Positions 23,922-32,537 of a DNA stretch of 64,000 bases are shown here, piece after piece. Source of the stretch: Corynebacterium sp. HMSC036D02 (GTDB taxonomy: Bacteria > Actinomycetota > Actinomycetes > Mycobacteriales > Mycobacteriaceae). Location of the stretch: the NCBI RefSeq assembly GCF_001836165.1, contig NZ_KV827662.1, forward strand, positions 62,001 through 126,000, given 5' to 3'. Every line of letters starts with the position of its first letter. The first letter of the stretch is position 1. The notes below the pieces were generated by a model. That model saw only the letters and a list, made by a program, of their open reading frames with translations. It was not told where the DNA came from and ran no database searches. A program made the position numbers and the translations under genes.

Positions 23922-26900
23922 CGGAAATCCCGCGAGCCCCACGAAAGAGCCTCACCGAAGGCCAGTGGCTCAAGCTGGTCCGCGGCAACGGTGACCGCCC
24001 CGGAGGCATTCTGCACAATGCCGCGCACGATGAGCGCGGGCGCTGTTCGCGCGGTGACCTTATCCCGGGCCCACAGGCCGGGTGAGACCATCACGTTCAT
24101 CAACCCGGTCTCATCCTCCAGACCGAAGAAGACCACGCCGCCCGCTGTGTGCGGGCGCTGGCGGTGCGTGACCACCCCGGCTATGCGCACGCGAGTGCCA
24201 TCCTCCACGCCCGGCAGGTCCGCCGCCGATAGGATTCCGCGGGCCTGCAATTCCCCACGAACCTGCTCCATTGGCTGCTGATTGTGGGTCACGCCGGTGC
24301 TCGCCACGTCCGCCGCCATGAGCTCAAAAGCGCTCATCCCCGGCAAGGACGGCGCCTCGATAGCAGACAGCCCCGGCAGCATTCCCGCCCGCTCCGTTGC
24401 GGCCACACCCGCCTGCCACAGCGCTTGGCGGCGATCCATCCCAAAGACATCCAAGGCCCCCGCCACGGCGAGGGTCTCCACGTGATCGACGGTGAGATCG
24501 GCGCGGCGGGAGAGATCGGGGACGTCGACAAACGGCGCGGCCGCTTCAATTCGGTCGGCGGCCTTATCACCTAGGCCTTTGATGAGGTTGAGGCCTAAGC
24601 GGATGCGAGCCTGGCCGTCCGCGCCCACCACCACGCGCGCCTCGCGGCCCGATTCGTTGACGCTGACCGGCAGCACCTCCACCCCATGGCGGCGCGCATC
24701 CTGAATAAGCGACTGCGGCGAATAGAAGCCCATCGGCTGCGCGCGCAACAAGCCAACGCAAAACTGCGCCGGGTAATAGCGCTTAAACCACGCCGAAAAG
24801 TACACCAAGGAGGCAAAAGACTGCGAGTGGGACTCCGGGAAGCCATACGCGGCGAAAGCCACGATCTTGGCCCACAACTTATCCGCCACCTCCCCGACAA
24901 TCCCGTTGGTTTCCTCCAAGCCCTCATAGAAGCGCTGCTTGAGCGCTGCCATCTTGGCTGGCGAGCGCTTCGAGCCCATCGCGCGCCGCAGGTCATCGGC
25001 CTCCGCGCCACTGAAACCGGCGGCATCGACCGCAATCTGCATCAGTTGCTCCTGAAAGAGCGGAATCCCCAGCGTCTTGCCCAGGGATTTCTCCAGCACC
25101 GGATGGTCATAGGCCACCGGCTCCTTGCCATCGCGGCGGCGCAGGTAGGGGTGCACCGACCCGCCCTGGATGGGACCCGGGCGGATGAGGGCGACCTCCA
25201 CCACAAGGTCGAAGAAGACCCGCGGCTTGAGCCTCGGCAGAGTGCTCAGCTGCGCGCGCGATTCCACCTGAAACACGCCCACCGCATCCGCGCGGCAGAG
25301 CATGTCATAGACTTCCACGTCAGCCAGGTCCAACTCCCACAGGTTGACCACCCTGCCGGTGCTCTCCTCCACCAAATCCATCATGTGGTGCAGGGCTTCG
25401 AGCATGCCCAGGCCCAGCAGGTCGAACTTCACCAGCCCGGCCGCGGCACAATCATCCTTATCCCACTGCAGCACTGAACGGTTCTCCATGCGCGCCCATT
25501 CCACGGGCACGACATCCGCAATCGGTCGATCACAGAGCACCATGCCGCCGGAGTGAATACCCAGGTGGCGCGGCTGGCCCAGAAACTGCTCGGCTAAGGA
25601 TTCAACATCCGAAGGCGCGGGCGCAATGCCCTTCGACCAGGCATCGGCCGAACCCTGCGGATAGCCCAACGCGCGGGCAGCATCCCGCAACGCCCCTTTG
25701 CGGCGGTACGTAATCACGTTGGCCACCTGCGCGGCGCGCTCGCGACCGTGCTTGGCATAGACGTACTGAATGACTTCCTCACGCCGCCCGGATTCAATAT
25801 CGATGTCAATATCCGGCGGGCCATCGCGGTCCGGGGAGAGGAAGCGCTCAAAGAGCAGGCCCGCGGAAATCGGCTCCGCATTCGTAATCCCCAGCGCGAA
25901 ACACACCGCCGAATTCGCCGCCGACCCGCGCCCCTGGCACAGGATGTTCTCCCGTTTACAAAAGTCCACGAGATCGCACACGATGAGGAAGTAGCCGGGA
26001 AAGCCCAGCTGCTTGACGACGCCCAGCTCGTACCGCATCTGCCCCCACGCCCTGCGCCGAATCTCCTCGGGGCGCGTGGCATAGCGCGCTGCCGCGCGCT
26101 CGAAGGTGAGGTGCTCCAGCCAGGACATCTCGGTATGGCCTTCCGGCACGTCAAAATCAGGCAGGTTCGGGGCCAGCGCCTCCCACGTGAAGCTGCACTC
26201 CTCGAGAACGCGGACGGTTTCCGCAATGAGCTCGGGACGCTCAGGCAGCAAGCGCGCCATCTGTTCCCCGGAGCGCAGCCAGGACGAGCCCATGGGGTGG
26301 GAGTTGGGGGAGGCGTCGGCAAGCGCGAGGCGTCTGGACAAGGCCTGTTTGGCTCCAGCCAACCGCGCGTGTTCCCGTGCCGCGGCAGCTGGGCGGGCGG
26401 TGGCGATGGCGCGCGGAACTGGCAAGGAATCCAACAGCAGGTGGTGGTCCGCGTCCTCCGGAAGCTGGGTACATGCATACTCCAGAACCATGCTGTCTAT
26501 TTTTATTCCATCGACCAGAAGATCGAAATGCTCCACCCACTCCCAGCCCACCAGGAAGAGACACTCATCCTGCAACTGCGCACCAATCTCCGCCAGGGAA
26601 GGATAGGACACGACCCCCTTCTCTCCCGCCTCCATGTGTGCGCGGGAGATGAGCCGGGATAGCCGCCGGTAGCCCTCCGGGGTGCGCGCCAAGACCGTCA
26701 GCGGGGCCGGGTCAAGACTGAGCTCCGCGCCGAAGACGGCGGGCAGCCCCACCTTGGCGGCGGCCTCCGCAAACTTCATAAGGCCATAGAATCCATCCCG
26801 ATCTACCAGCGCAATCCCCCACAGTCCCAGCTCGACGGCGCGCGCCACGAGCTCTTCCGGCTCGGAGGCACCGCGCAGGAAACTATAGGAGCTCACCGCG

Positions 26901-27055
26901 TGCAGCTCGGCGAAAGGCACGGCAGAATGCCCCACCTTCGGCGCGTCCGTGGCCTGCGGCAGGTGATCCACCGACACCGGAACGGGCCCTGGACGGCCCG
27001 AGAGAATCCTCTCCACCCGGGACCACGGCAGAGCCTCGCCCCCATTGAATCTCAT
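23918..27055 (-). CDS. dnaE2: Error-prone DNA polymerase III alpha subunit
   Basis: A 1,045-residue C-family polymerase. The N-terminal PHP domain (ELHAVSSYSFLRGASEPEELV), the catalytic aspartates in GPPDIDIDIES, the fingers (GRGSAANSAVCFALGIT) and a C-terminal OB fold (VRIAGVVTHRQRPHTAGGVVFFGLED) are present. DnaE2 performs damage-induced mutagenesis with ImuA' and ImuB. An upstream start 45 codons earlier would include the LexA box and -10, so I start at ATG 27055. The transcript leader is only a few bases long. imuA'-imuB lie 5.5 kb away and not in this operon. Confidence 0.95.
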   Translation of the reverse strand: MRFNGGEALPWSRVERILSGRPGPVPVSVDHLPQATDAPKVGHSAVPFAELHAVSSYSFLRGASEPEELVARAVELGLWGIALVDRDGFYGLMKFAEAAAKVGLPAVFGAELSLDPAPLTVLARTPEGYRRLSRLISRAHMEAGEKGVVSYPSLAEIGAQLQDECLFLVGWEWVEHFDLLVDGIKIDSMVLEYACTQLPEDADHHLLLDSLPVPRAIATARPAAAAREHARLAGAKQALSRRLALADASPNSHPMGSSWLRSGEQMARLLPERPELIAETVRVLEECSFTWEALAPNLPDFDVPEGHTEMSWLEHLTFERAAARYATRPEEIRRRAWGQMRYELGVVKQLGFPGYFLIVCDLVDFCKRENILCQGRGSAANSAVCFALGITNAEPISAGLLFERFLSPDRDGPPDIDIDIESGRREEVIQYVYAKHGRERAAQVANVITYRRKGALRDAARALGYPQGSADAWSKGIAPAPSDVESLAEQFLGQPRHLGIHSGGMVLCDRPIADVVPVEWARMENRSVLQWDKDDCAAAGLVKFDLLGLGMLEALHHMMDLVEESTGRVVNLWELDLADVEVYDMLCRADAVGVFQVESRAQLSTLPRLKPRVFFDLVVEVALIRPGPIQGGSVHPYLRRRDGKEPVAYDHPVLEKSLGKTLGIPLFQEQLMQIAVDAAGFSGAEADDLRRAMGSKRSPAKMAALKQRFYEGLEETNGIVGEVADKLWAKIVAFAAYGFPESHSQSFASLVYFSAWFKRYYPAQFCVGLLRAQPMGFYSPQSLIQDARRHGVEVLPVSVNESGREARVVVGADGQARIRLGLNLIKGLGDKAADRIEAAAPFVDVPDLSRRADLTVDHVETLAVAGALDVFGMDRRQALWQAGVAATERAGMLPGLSAIEAPSLPGMSAFELMAADVASTGVTHNQQPMEQVRGELQARGILSAADLPGVEDGTRVRIAGVVTHRQRPHTAGGVVFFGLEDETGLMNVMVSPGLWARDKVTARTAPALIVRGIVQNASGAVTVAADQLEPLAFGEALSWGSRDFR

Positions 27056-27065
27056 AGCCTCACAC

Positions 27066-27088
27066 ACTATATTCGAACATGTATTCCA
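27066..27088 (-). promoter_or_regulatory. LexA (SOS) box and -10 of dnaE2
   Basis: TCGAACATGTATTCCA (27073-27088) matches the actinobacterial SOS box TCGAACANNTGTTCGA at all but two fixed positions. On the minus strand it abuts TATAGT (27066-27071), 10 nt before the dnaE2 ATG, so bound LexA would block RNA polymerase. Confidence 0.75.
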
Positions 27089-27118
27089 GTCAAGGTTTTC
27101 GTTGAACAAATACTCGGA

Positions 27119-27134
27119 TAGACAAAGCGGTTCA
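27119..27134 (+). promoter_or_regulatory. McbR-like box upstream of metQ
   Basis: TAGAC-AAAGCG-GTTCA matches 15 of 16 bases of the inverted metY box (11610-11625). It lies about 85 nt before metQ, in the 164-nt region divergent from dnaE2. McbR represses methionine uptake genes in C. glutamicum. Confidence 0.6.
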
Positions 27135-27219
27135 ATCGTTGCTAGTTTTTCCTGCAGTGAACACTCCTGCGGTGACACGACTTGCCGCACAAACCAAGAA
27201 GGGACACTAGGAACCCACC

Positions 27220-28119
27220 ATGAGCATCCGTCGCGTACTTGCTGCCACCTCGGCAGCCGTCATCGCCGCAACCGGCCTGGTTGCTTGCTCCTCCGACTCC
27301 TCGGACTCCGCCGAGTCCGAGAACTCCGGCGAAGCCATCACCAAGGACTCCACCATCACCATCGGCACCACCGATGCCAACATGGAAGAGTGGGCCGTCT
27401 TCCAGGACCTGGCCAAGGAAGCTGGCTTCGACGTCAAGCTGGAGAATTTCTCCGATTACAACACTCCGAACCAGGCTCTGGACCAGGGCAAGCTAACGAC
27501 GAACAAGTTCCAGCACCTGAAGTTCCTGGCTGAGTACAACAAGGGCAACGGCACCGACCTCGTCCCGCTGGCCGCCACCGAAATCTACCCGCTGGCCATC
27601 TACTGGAAGGACCACAAGGACCTCGCTGACATCGAAGGCCAGGAAGTCGCCATCCCGAATGACTCCACCAACCAGGGCCGCGCCATCGGCCTGCTGGTTC
27701 AGGAAGGCCTGGTCACCCTCAAGGAAGGCAGCCCGCTGACCCCCACCCCGCTGGACATCGATGAAAAGAAGTCCAAGGTCAAGGTCACCCCGGTGGACGC
27801 CGCCCAGACCCCGGCCGCGTACGGCGAGGGCAAGCCGGCCGTCATCAACAACTCCTTCCTCGAGCGCGCTGGCATTGACCCGCAGTCTGCCGTCGCTCAG
27901 GATGACCCGGACTCCACCGAGGCCGAGCCCTACATCAACGTCTGGGCCGTGCGTGCCGACGACGCCGATAACGAGACCCTCCACGAACTGGCCGAGCTGT
28001 GGAAGGACCAGAAGGTCACCGACGCCGTTCTGAAGTCCTCCGGCGACACCGCCGTGGCCGTCGACCGCTCCCAGGAGGAGCTCCAGGAGATCCTGGAGCG
28101 CCTCGAAGAGCAGGTCTAA
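27220..28119 (+). CDS. metQ: Methionine ABC transporter substrate-binding lipoprotein 1
   Basis: A 299-residue NlpA/MetQ-family lipoprotein. The signal peptide ends in a lipobox (LVAC, lipidated Cys23), a Ser/Glu-rich linker follows, and the binding domain contains TIGTTDANMEEW, FSDYNTPNQAL, NKFQHLKFL and VAIPNDSTNQGRAI. It delivers methionine to MetNI. It is the first gene of metQ-metQ-metN-metI behind a McbR-like box. The start is ATG 27220 with AGGAAC upstream. The paralogue directly downstream differs throughout, so this is not a recent duplication. Confidence 0.93.
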   Translation: MSIRRVLAATSAAVIAATGLVACSSDSSDSAESENSGEAITKDSTITIGTTDANMEEWAVFQDLAKEAGFDVKLENFSDYNTPNQALDQGKLTTNKFQHLKFLAEYNKGNGTDLVPLAATEIYPLAIYWKDHKDLADIEGQEVAIPNDSTNQGRAIGLLVQEGLVTLKEGSPLTPTPLDIDEKKSKVKVTPVDAAQTPAAYGEGKPAVINNSFLERAGIDPQSAVAQDDPDSTEAEPYINVWAVRADDADNETLHELAELWKDQKVTDAVLKSSGDTAVAVDRSQEELQEILERLEEQV

Positions 28120-28158
28120 GCACAATCCCACCACTGACTAACTAGTAAAGGACGAATC

Positions 28159-29064
28159 ATGCGCATCCGCCGCCTCGTAGCAGCCGCCGCCGCTAGCTTG
28201 GTTGCTGCTACCAGCTTGGTCGCCTGCTCGTCTGCAAGCTCCGATTTCGCCGCCGGCACCGCCGAGGATCCCATCATCGTCGGCACCACCGACGCCGAGC
28301 TTCCGGAGTGGGGCGTACTCAAAGAGCTCGCTGCCAAGGAAGGCATCGAGATCGAGATGAAGAGCTTCACCGACTATGCCACCCCCAACCAGTCCCTGGC
28401 TGAGGGCAGCACGGATACCAACAAGTTCCAGCACCTGAAGTTCCTCGCTGAGTACAACGTGGGCAACGGCACGAACCTCGTTCCGGTGGCCTCCACGCAG
28501 GTTTACCCCATGCCGCTGTTCTGGAAGGGCCACGACAGCATCGACGGCATCGAGGGCCAGGACATCGCCATCCCCAACGACGCCACCAACCAGGGCCGCG
28601 CCATCAACCTGCTGGCAGCCAACGGTTTGCTGAAGCTCAAGGAAGAGGGCAAGCTCACCCCGGACCCCGCCGACATCGACGAGGCCGCATCCAAGGTAAG
28701 CATCACCCCGGTCGATGCTTCCCAGACCCCGTCCGCCTTCGGCGAAGGCAAGCCCGCCATCATCACCAACTCCTTCTTCAAGCGCGCGGGTATCAACCCG
28801 GCCGACGCCGTGCTTTACGACGACCCGGAGAACCCCAACGCCGACCCGAAGATCCTGTTCGACCCCTACGTCAACGTGTGGGCTGTGCAGGAAAAAGACA
28901 AAGACAATGAGAAGGTCAAGAAGCTGGCTGAGCTCTACCTCTCCGATGAGGTGAAGGCCGCGGTACAAGACACCACGGGTGGCACCACCATCTTTGTGGA
29001 TAAACCACAGGCAGAGCTTCAGGAGATTCTGGAGCGGCTGGAAGAGGAAGCCTCCTCCAGTTAA
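28159..29064 (+). CDS. metQ: Methionine ABC transporter substrate-binding lipoprotein 2
   Basis: The second MetQ paralogue, 301 residues, with lipobox LVAC (Cys23) and the same landmarks (IIVGTTDAELPEW, FTDYATPNQSL, NKFQHLKFLAEYN, IAIPNDATNQGRAI). By eye it is clearly homologous to the first copy but differs in its linker and in a longer loop near FDPYVNVWAV. It may have another ligand preference, such as methionine sulfoxide, D-methionine or a dipeptide, which is speculation. AAAGGACG precedes its ATG. A strong hairpin follows it before metN. Confidence 0.92.
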   Translation: MRIRRLVAAAAASLVAATSLVACSSASSDFAAGTAEDPIIVGTTDAELPEWGVLKELAAKEGIEIEMKSFTDYATPNQSLAEGSTDTNKFQHLKFLAEYNVGNGTNLVPVASTQVYPMPLFWKGHDSIDGIEGQDIAIPNDATNQGRAINLLAANGLLKLKEEGKLTPDPADIDEAASKVSITPVDASQTPSAFGEGKPAIITNSFFKRAGINPADAVLYDDPENPNADPKILFDPYVNVWAVQEKDKDNEKVKKLAELYLSDEVKAAVQDTTGGTTIFVDKPQAELQEILERLEEEASSS

Positions 29065-29078
29065 GCGAATCTCCCTCC

Positions 29079-29119
29079 TCCCCCGCGCTCACGCTCGTTT
29101 GCGTGACCCGGGGGATTTT
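29079..29119 (+). terminator. Intercistronic terminator/attenuator between metQ2 and metN
   Basis: TCCCCCG pairs with CGGGGGA (outer) and TCACGC with GCGTGA (inner) around TCGTTT, followed immediately by TTTT. This is a convincing intrinsic terminator inside the operon, expected to give more binding protein than MetNI. Confidence 0.65.
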
Positions 29120-29171
29120 GCCCGTTACTCCCTGCTTATTCACCACACGGACACGTACAAAGGAAAACCAC

Positions 29172-30215
29172 GTGACTGAACAACAAGGCGCCCACCGGGG
29201 CACCCGGATTGAATTCCGCAACATCACCAAAGTCTTTAAAAACAAGAAAACCACCACGACAGCGCTTGATGATGTCTCTTTGACCGTCGAGCCCGGCGAG
29301 ATCATCGGCATCATCGGCTTCTCCGGCGCGGGCAAGTCCACGCTGGTGCGCATGATCAACGGCCTGGATAAGCCGACCTCAGGGCAGCTGCTTCTCGACG
29401 GCACCGATGTCGTCCCCCTGCCCGAGTCCAAGCTGCGCGGCATCCGCCGCAACATCGGCATGATCTTCCAACAGTTCAATCTCATGTCCTCGCGCACCGC
29501 GGCGGGCAATATTGAATACCCGCTGAAGCTGCAGGGCGTCGAGAAGCAAGAGCGTAAGCAGCGCGTCCAGGAGCTATTGGAGTTCGTCGGTCTGGCGGAC
29601 AAGGGCGACAACTACCCGGAGCAGCTCTCCGGCGGCCAGAAGCAGCGCGTCGGCATCGCCCGCGCCCTGGCTAATAACCCCTCCCTGCTGCTGGCGGATG
29701 AGGCCACCTCGGCGCTCGACCCCACCACCACCCACGAGGTTCTTGACCTGCTGCGCAAAGTCAACCGCGACCTCGGCATCACCATCGTGGTCATCACCCA
29801 CGAGATGGACGTCGTTCGCTCCATCGCCGACAAGGTGGCCGTCATGGAAAGCGGCCGCGTCATCGAGGCCGGCAGCGTCTACGAGGTCTTTTCCAATCCG
29901 CAGACCAAGGTGGCGGAGAAGTTCGTGGCCACCTCGCTGCGCAACACCCCGGACGTCGTGGAGGCCGATGACCTACTGGCCCACGAAGGACGTTTGTTCA
30001 CCATCAACCTGACGGAAAAATCGGGCTTCTTTGGCGCCGCCGGCAAGCTCGCGGACGAGGGCGTGTCTATCGCCGTGGTCCACGGCGGCATCACCACCTT
30101 GCAGAAGCATTCCTTCGGCAAGATCACCGTGCGCCTCAACGGCCCAGACGCCGCCATCGAAGACTTCTACGCCCACATGCAACGCACCACCGACATTGAG
30201 GAGATCCAACGATGA
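29172..30215 (+). CDS. metN: Methionine ABC transporter ATP-binding protein
   Basis: A 347-residue ATPase. Walker A GFSGAGKST, signature LSGGQKQR, Walker B LLADEATSALD and the switch His (VVITHEMD) are intact. A C-terminal NIL-type methionine-sensing domain (about 265-345, LFTINLTEKSGFFG) should give inhibition of import by internal methionine. The GTG at 29172 is chosen with AAAGGAAAA upstream; earlier in-frame starts run through the intercistronic terminator. It overlaps metI by four bases. Confidence 0.95.
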   Translation: MTEQQGAHRGTRIEFRNITKVFKNKKTTTTALDDVSLTVEPGEIIGIIGFSGAGKSTLVRMINGLDKPTSGQLLLDGTDVVPLPESKLRGIRRNIGMIFQQFNLMSSRTAAGNIEYPLKLQGVEKQERKQRVQELLEFVGLADKGDNYPEQLSGGQKQRVGIARALANNPSLLLADEATSALDPTTTHEVLDLLRKVNRDLGITIVVITHEMDVVRSIADKVAVMESGRVIEAGSVYEVFSNPQTKVAEKFVATSLRNTPDVVEADDLLAHEGRLFTINLTEKSGFFGAAGKLADEGVSIAVVHGGITTLQKHSFGKITVRLNGPDAAIEDFYAHMQRTTDIEEIQR

Positions 30216-30892
30216 ACGTCACCTACCTCGCGCAGGCCAATTGGGACCGACTGGGCAGCACGCTTGTCGACGCCATCAAGGACACCCTCATCATGGTCGC
30301 CACCACCCTGGTGCTCGCCGGCATCATCGGCCTCGTGCTGGGCATCCTGCTCTACACCACGCGCCCGGGCGGCATCCTGCAGAACAAGCCCATTCACTTC
30401 GTCATCAACATTCTGGTGAACTTCATTCGCCCGATCCCGTTCATCATCCTGCTGGCCTTTGTCCAGCCACTGACGGTGGCGGTGCTGGGCAGCTCCATCG
30501 GCCGTGAACCGGCCACGTTCGTCATGGTCATTGCGGCTACCTTCGCGGTGGCGCGCATCGTGGAGCAGAACCTCGTGGCGCTGGATCCGGGCGTGATTGA
30601 GGCGGCCCGCGCGATGGGTGCTTCGCCGTGGAAGATCATCACCACGGTCATCATCCCGGAAGCGCTGGGCCCGCTGGTGCTGGGCTACACCTTCCTGTTC
30701 ATCGGCATCGTCGATATGTCCGCGATGGCCGGCTACGTCGGCGGCGGCGGTCTGGGCGACTTCGCCATCGTCTACGGCTACCGCGCCTTCGAGTGGGAGG
30801 TCACCGTGGTGGCTACCCTCATCATCATTGTGCTGGTGCAGGCAGCGCAGTTCTTCGGTAACTGGCTCTCGGCCAAGATTATGCGCCGCTAA
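30212..30892 (+). CDS. metI: Methionine ABC transporter permease
   Basis: A 226-residue permease with five predicted helices and the cytoplasmic coupling motif EAARAMGASPWKIITTVIIPEALGP (residues about 130-154). It overlaps metN as ATGA and ends the operon. An FIRPIPFIILL segment is characteristic of MetI. Confidence 0.94.
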   Translation: MNVTYLAQANWDRLGSTLVDAIKDTLIMVATTLVLAGIIGLVLGILLYTTRPGGILQNKPIHFVINILVNFIRPIPFIILLAFVQPLTVAVLGSSIGREPATFVMVIAATFAVARIVEQNLVALDPGVIEAARAMGASPWKIITTVIIPEALGPLVLGYTFLFIGIVDMSAMAGYVGGGGLGDFAIVYGYRAFEWEVTVVATLIIIVLVQAAQFFGNWLSAKIMRR

Positions 30893-30910
30893 CCGCGCCG
30901 ACCCCGTGCT

Positions 30911-31780
30911 CTATACGCTGCGCTTTTCGACGCGACGCGCGGCAAAATAGGACGAGGTCTTCGGTTCGTCTCCACAGGAGGAGACGATGCCGGAGGCCTC
31001 TTTTTCTTCCAGTTCCACGTCCCATACGCGGCCGTCGCGGTGGCGCACAACGACGTTATTCTTTGCGGCCGTGTTTTCCGCTGCGTCGACGGTGAGGTCG
31101 CCGTAGTGGAGGATCTCGGAGGCGTCGAGAAGCTGGCGTGCCACCGCAAGCTCCGCCACCTGACCCCGGGGCGTGGTGAGGCCGGAACCGCGGTTGGCGG
31201 GGTAGAAATACTCGCCGTGTAGGGCCTTGCCCACGAGCTCGCGGCCGGCCTCCACGTTGAGGCGGCCAAAGGAATAGCCCCACGGCATCAGCAGCACCGA
31301 CGGCGCGAAGCGGTGTCCCTTGGTGTGGGAGGTTTCCCACACGGTCTCCTCAAATTCGCATGCCAGGGAGGCAGCAAGCGGGCGGCCCTTGATTGCGCAG
31401 CAGGCATCGCGCTTGGCGTGGGTGCACACGAGCACCAGCGGCAGGCACGTGCCGGTGGGGTGCTCCAGATCCAGATCGAGGATGTCCTCCGGGCCGTTCA
31501 GGACGTAATCCTGCACTAAGCCCTCGCGTGCCCACACGACGAAACAGCGGAAGTGCCCCGTCCCCCGCTCGTGCCCGGCGCGCCCGGGGCGGCGAATGAG
31601 CTGCAGGCCCGCCACGCCTTTGAGCTTGGCCTTGAGCTTCTCGGTGAGGCCCGGGCCGAAGGTACGGCCATCGAGCACGTCGCGCGACCACGCCGTGGGC
31701 CACTCAAAAAGGACGTACACAGATTCTTGTTTAGCGGTACCAGCCAGGGGCTCGACCTGGACGTCGGAGCAGAAGGTCAT
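30911..31780 (-). CDS. Sucrase/ferredoxin-like family protein
   Basis: A 289-residue protein of the thioredoxin-like [2Fe-2S] ferredoxin group called sucrase/ferredoxin-like. Motifs are CTHAKRDACCAIKGRPLA and HTKGHRFAPSVLLMPWG, with further Cys at positions 4 and near the C-terminus. The substrate and redox partner are unknown. TAAGAT lies 6 nt before the ATG, so it is probably leaderless. It is convergent with metI (18 nt apart) and divergent from the AMIN-like lipoprotein. Confidence 0.82.
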   Translation of the reverse strand: MTFCSDVQVEPLAGTAKQESVYVLFEWPTAWSRDVLDGRTFGPGLTEKLKAKLKGVAGLQLIRRPGRAGHERGTGHFRCFVVWAREGLVQDYVLNGPEDILDLDLEHPTGTCLPLVLVCTHAKRDACCAIKGRPLAASLACEFEETVWETSHTKGHRFAPSVLLMPWGYSFGRLNVEAGRELVGKALHGEYFYPANRGSGLTTPRGQVAELAVARQLLDASEILHYGDLTVDAAENTAAKNNVVVRHRDGRVWDVELEEKEASGIVSSCGDEPKTSSYFAARRVEKRSV

Positions 31781-31844
31781 GGCGCCATCTTAACTGGCAT
31801 CACTTCTTTCACAACAATGTGGTTACGATGCTTAGCTCGATGCA

Positions 31845-31871
31845 TATAATTCCCTGTGGTGCCACTACGCT
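31845..31871 (+). promoter_or_regulatory. Possible dual -10 elements for the AMIN-like lipoprotein
   Basis: A perfect TATAAT (31845-31850) would give a short leader of about 22 nt. TACGCT (31866-31871), exactly 7 nt before the ATG, would give a leaderless mRNA. Which is used cannot be read from sequence. Confidence 0.45.
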
Positions 31872-31878
31872 CGAAGTC

Positions 31879-32532
31879 ATGCCGAAACATAACCTCTTGC
31901 GCACAGCCACCCCAGTGGCCGCACTCGTTGTCTCGGGTGCGCTCGCGCTTCAGGGATGCGCTCCGTCTTCCTCCCCGGACGACAGCTCCGACGGCCCCAC
32001 GAAGACTCTCGACGCCACCCTGTCCGGCGCCTCCACCTCCACGGCTACCGTTACTCCCACTGCCCCCGCCCCCGCCGCACCGGCTGGGCTGACCCCGCTG
32101 GGCGACGCCAACATGGAGATGAAAACCCTCCGCCCACCGGCCCCCTCGGAGCTGGTGGTGACCGATGTCCGCGTGGGTAAACACGAGGGCTTTGACCGCG
32201 TAGTCTTCGAATTCGTAGGGAACGGTTCACCGGGCTGGTTCATCGATTACACCGATGCCCCCGCCCAGCAGGGCTCCGGCAACCCGATTGCCTATGAAGG
32301 TTCCACCGCGCTCGACGTCAGCATCGACGGCACCGCTTATCCCTTCCAACTCGACATGGAAGACCCAAACATCGGCACTGTAAAGGGTGCCGGCGGGCTG
32401 GTGACCCAGGTGGTCAGCAGCGGTACCTTCGAGGCTCGCTCGCAGTTCGTTATCGGGCTTAATGAGCGCCACCCGTATTCGGTTCAGGTGCTCAGGGCGC
32501 CGACGCGCCTGGTTATCGACATCCTGAACTAA
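31879..32532 (+). CDS. AMIN-like domain lipoprotein
   Basis: A 217-residue exported protein. The lipobox LQGC places lipidated Cys27 after a short signal peptide. A Ser/Thr/Pro/Ala-rich linker (about 28-75) leads to a β-rich domain (VTDVRVGKHEGFDRVVFEF ... RAPTRLVIDILN) of the AMIN-like type found in corynebacterial envelope lipoproteins. It probably binds a cell-wall component. The ATG at 31879 is favoured over a longer frame because the additional residues are not signal-peptide-like. Confidence 0.78.
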   Translation: MPKHNLLRTATPVAALVVSGALALQGCAPSSSPDDSSDGPTKTLDATLSGASTSTATVTPTAPAPAAPAGLTPLGDANMEMKTLRPPAPSELVVTDVRVGKHEGFDRVVFEFVGNGSPGWFIDYTDAPAQQGSGNPIAYEGSTALDVSIDGTAYPFQLDMEDPNIGTVKGAGGLVTQVVSSGTFEARSQFVIGLNERHPYSVQVLRAPTRLVIDILN

Positions 32533-32537
32533 GCAGT

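Noticed and set aside
27058..27190. N-terminal extension of dnaE2 by 45 codons
   Set aside because: It would translate the LexA box and -10, and the extra residues are not polymerase-like.
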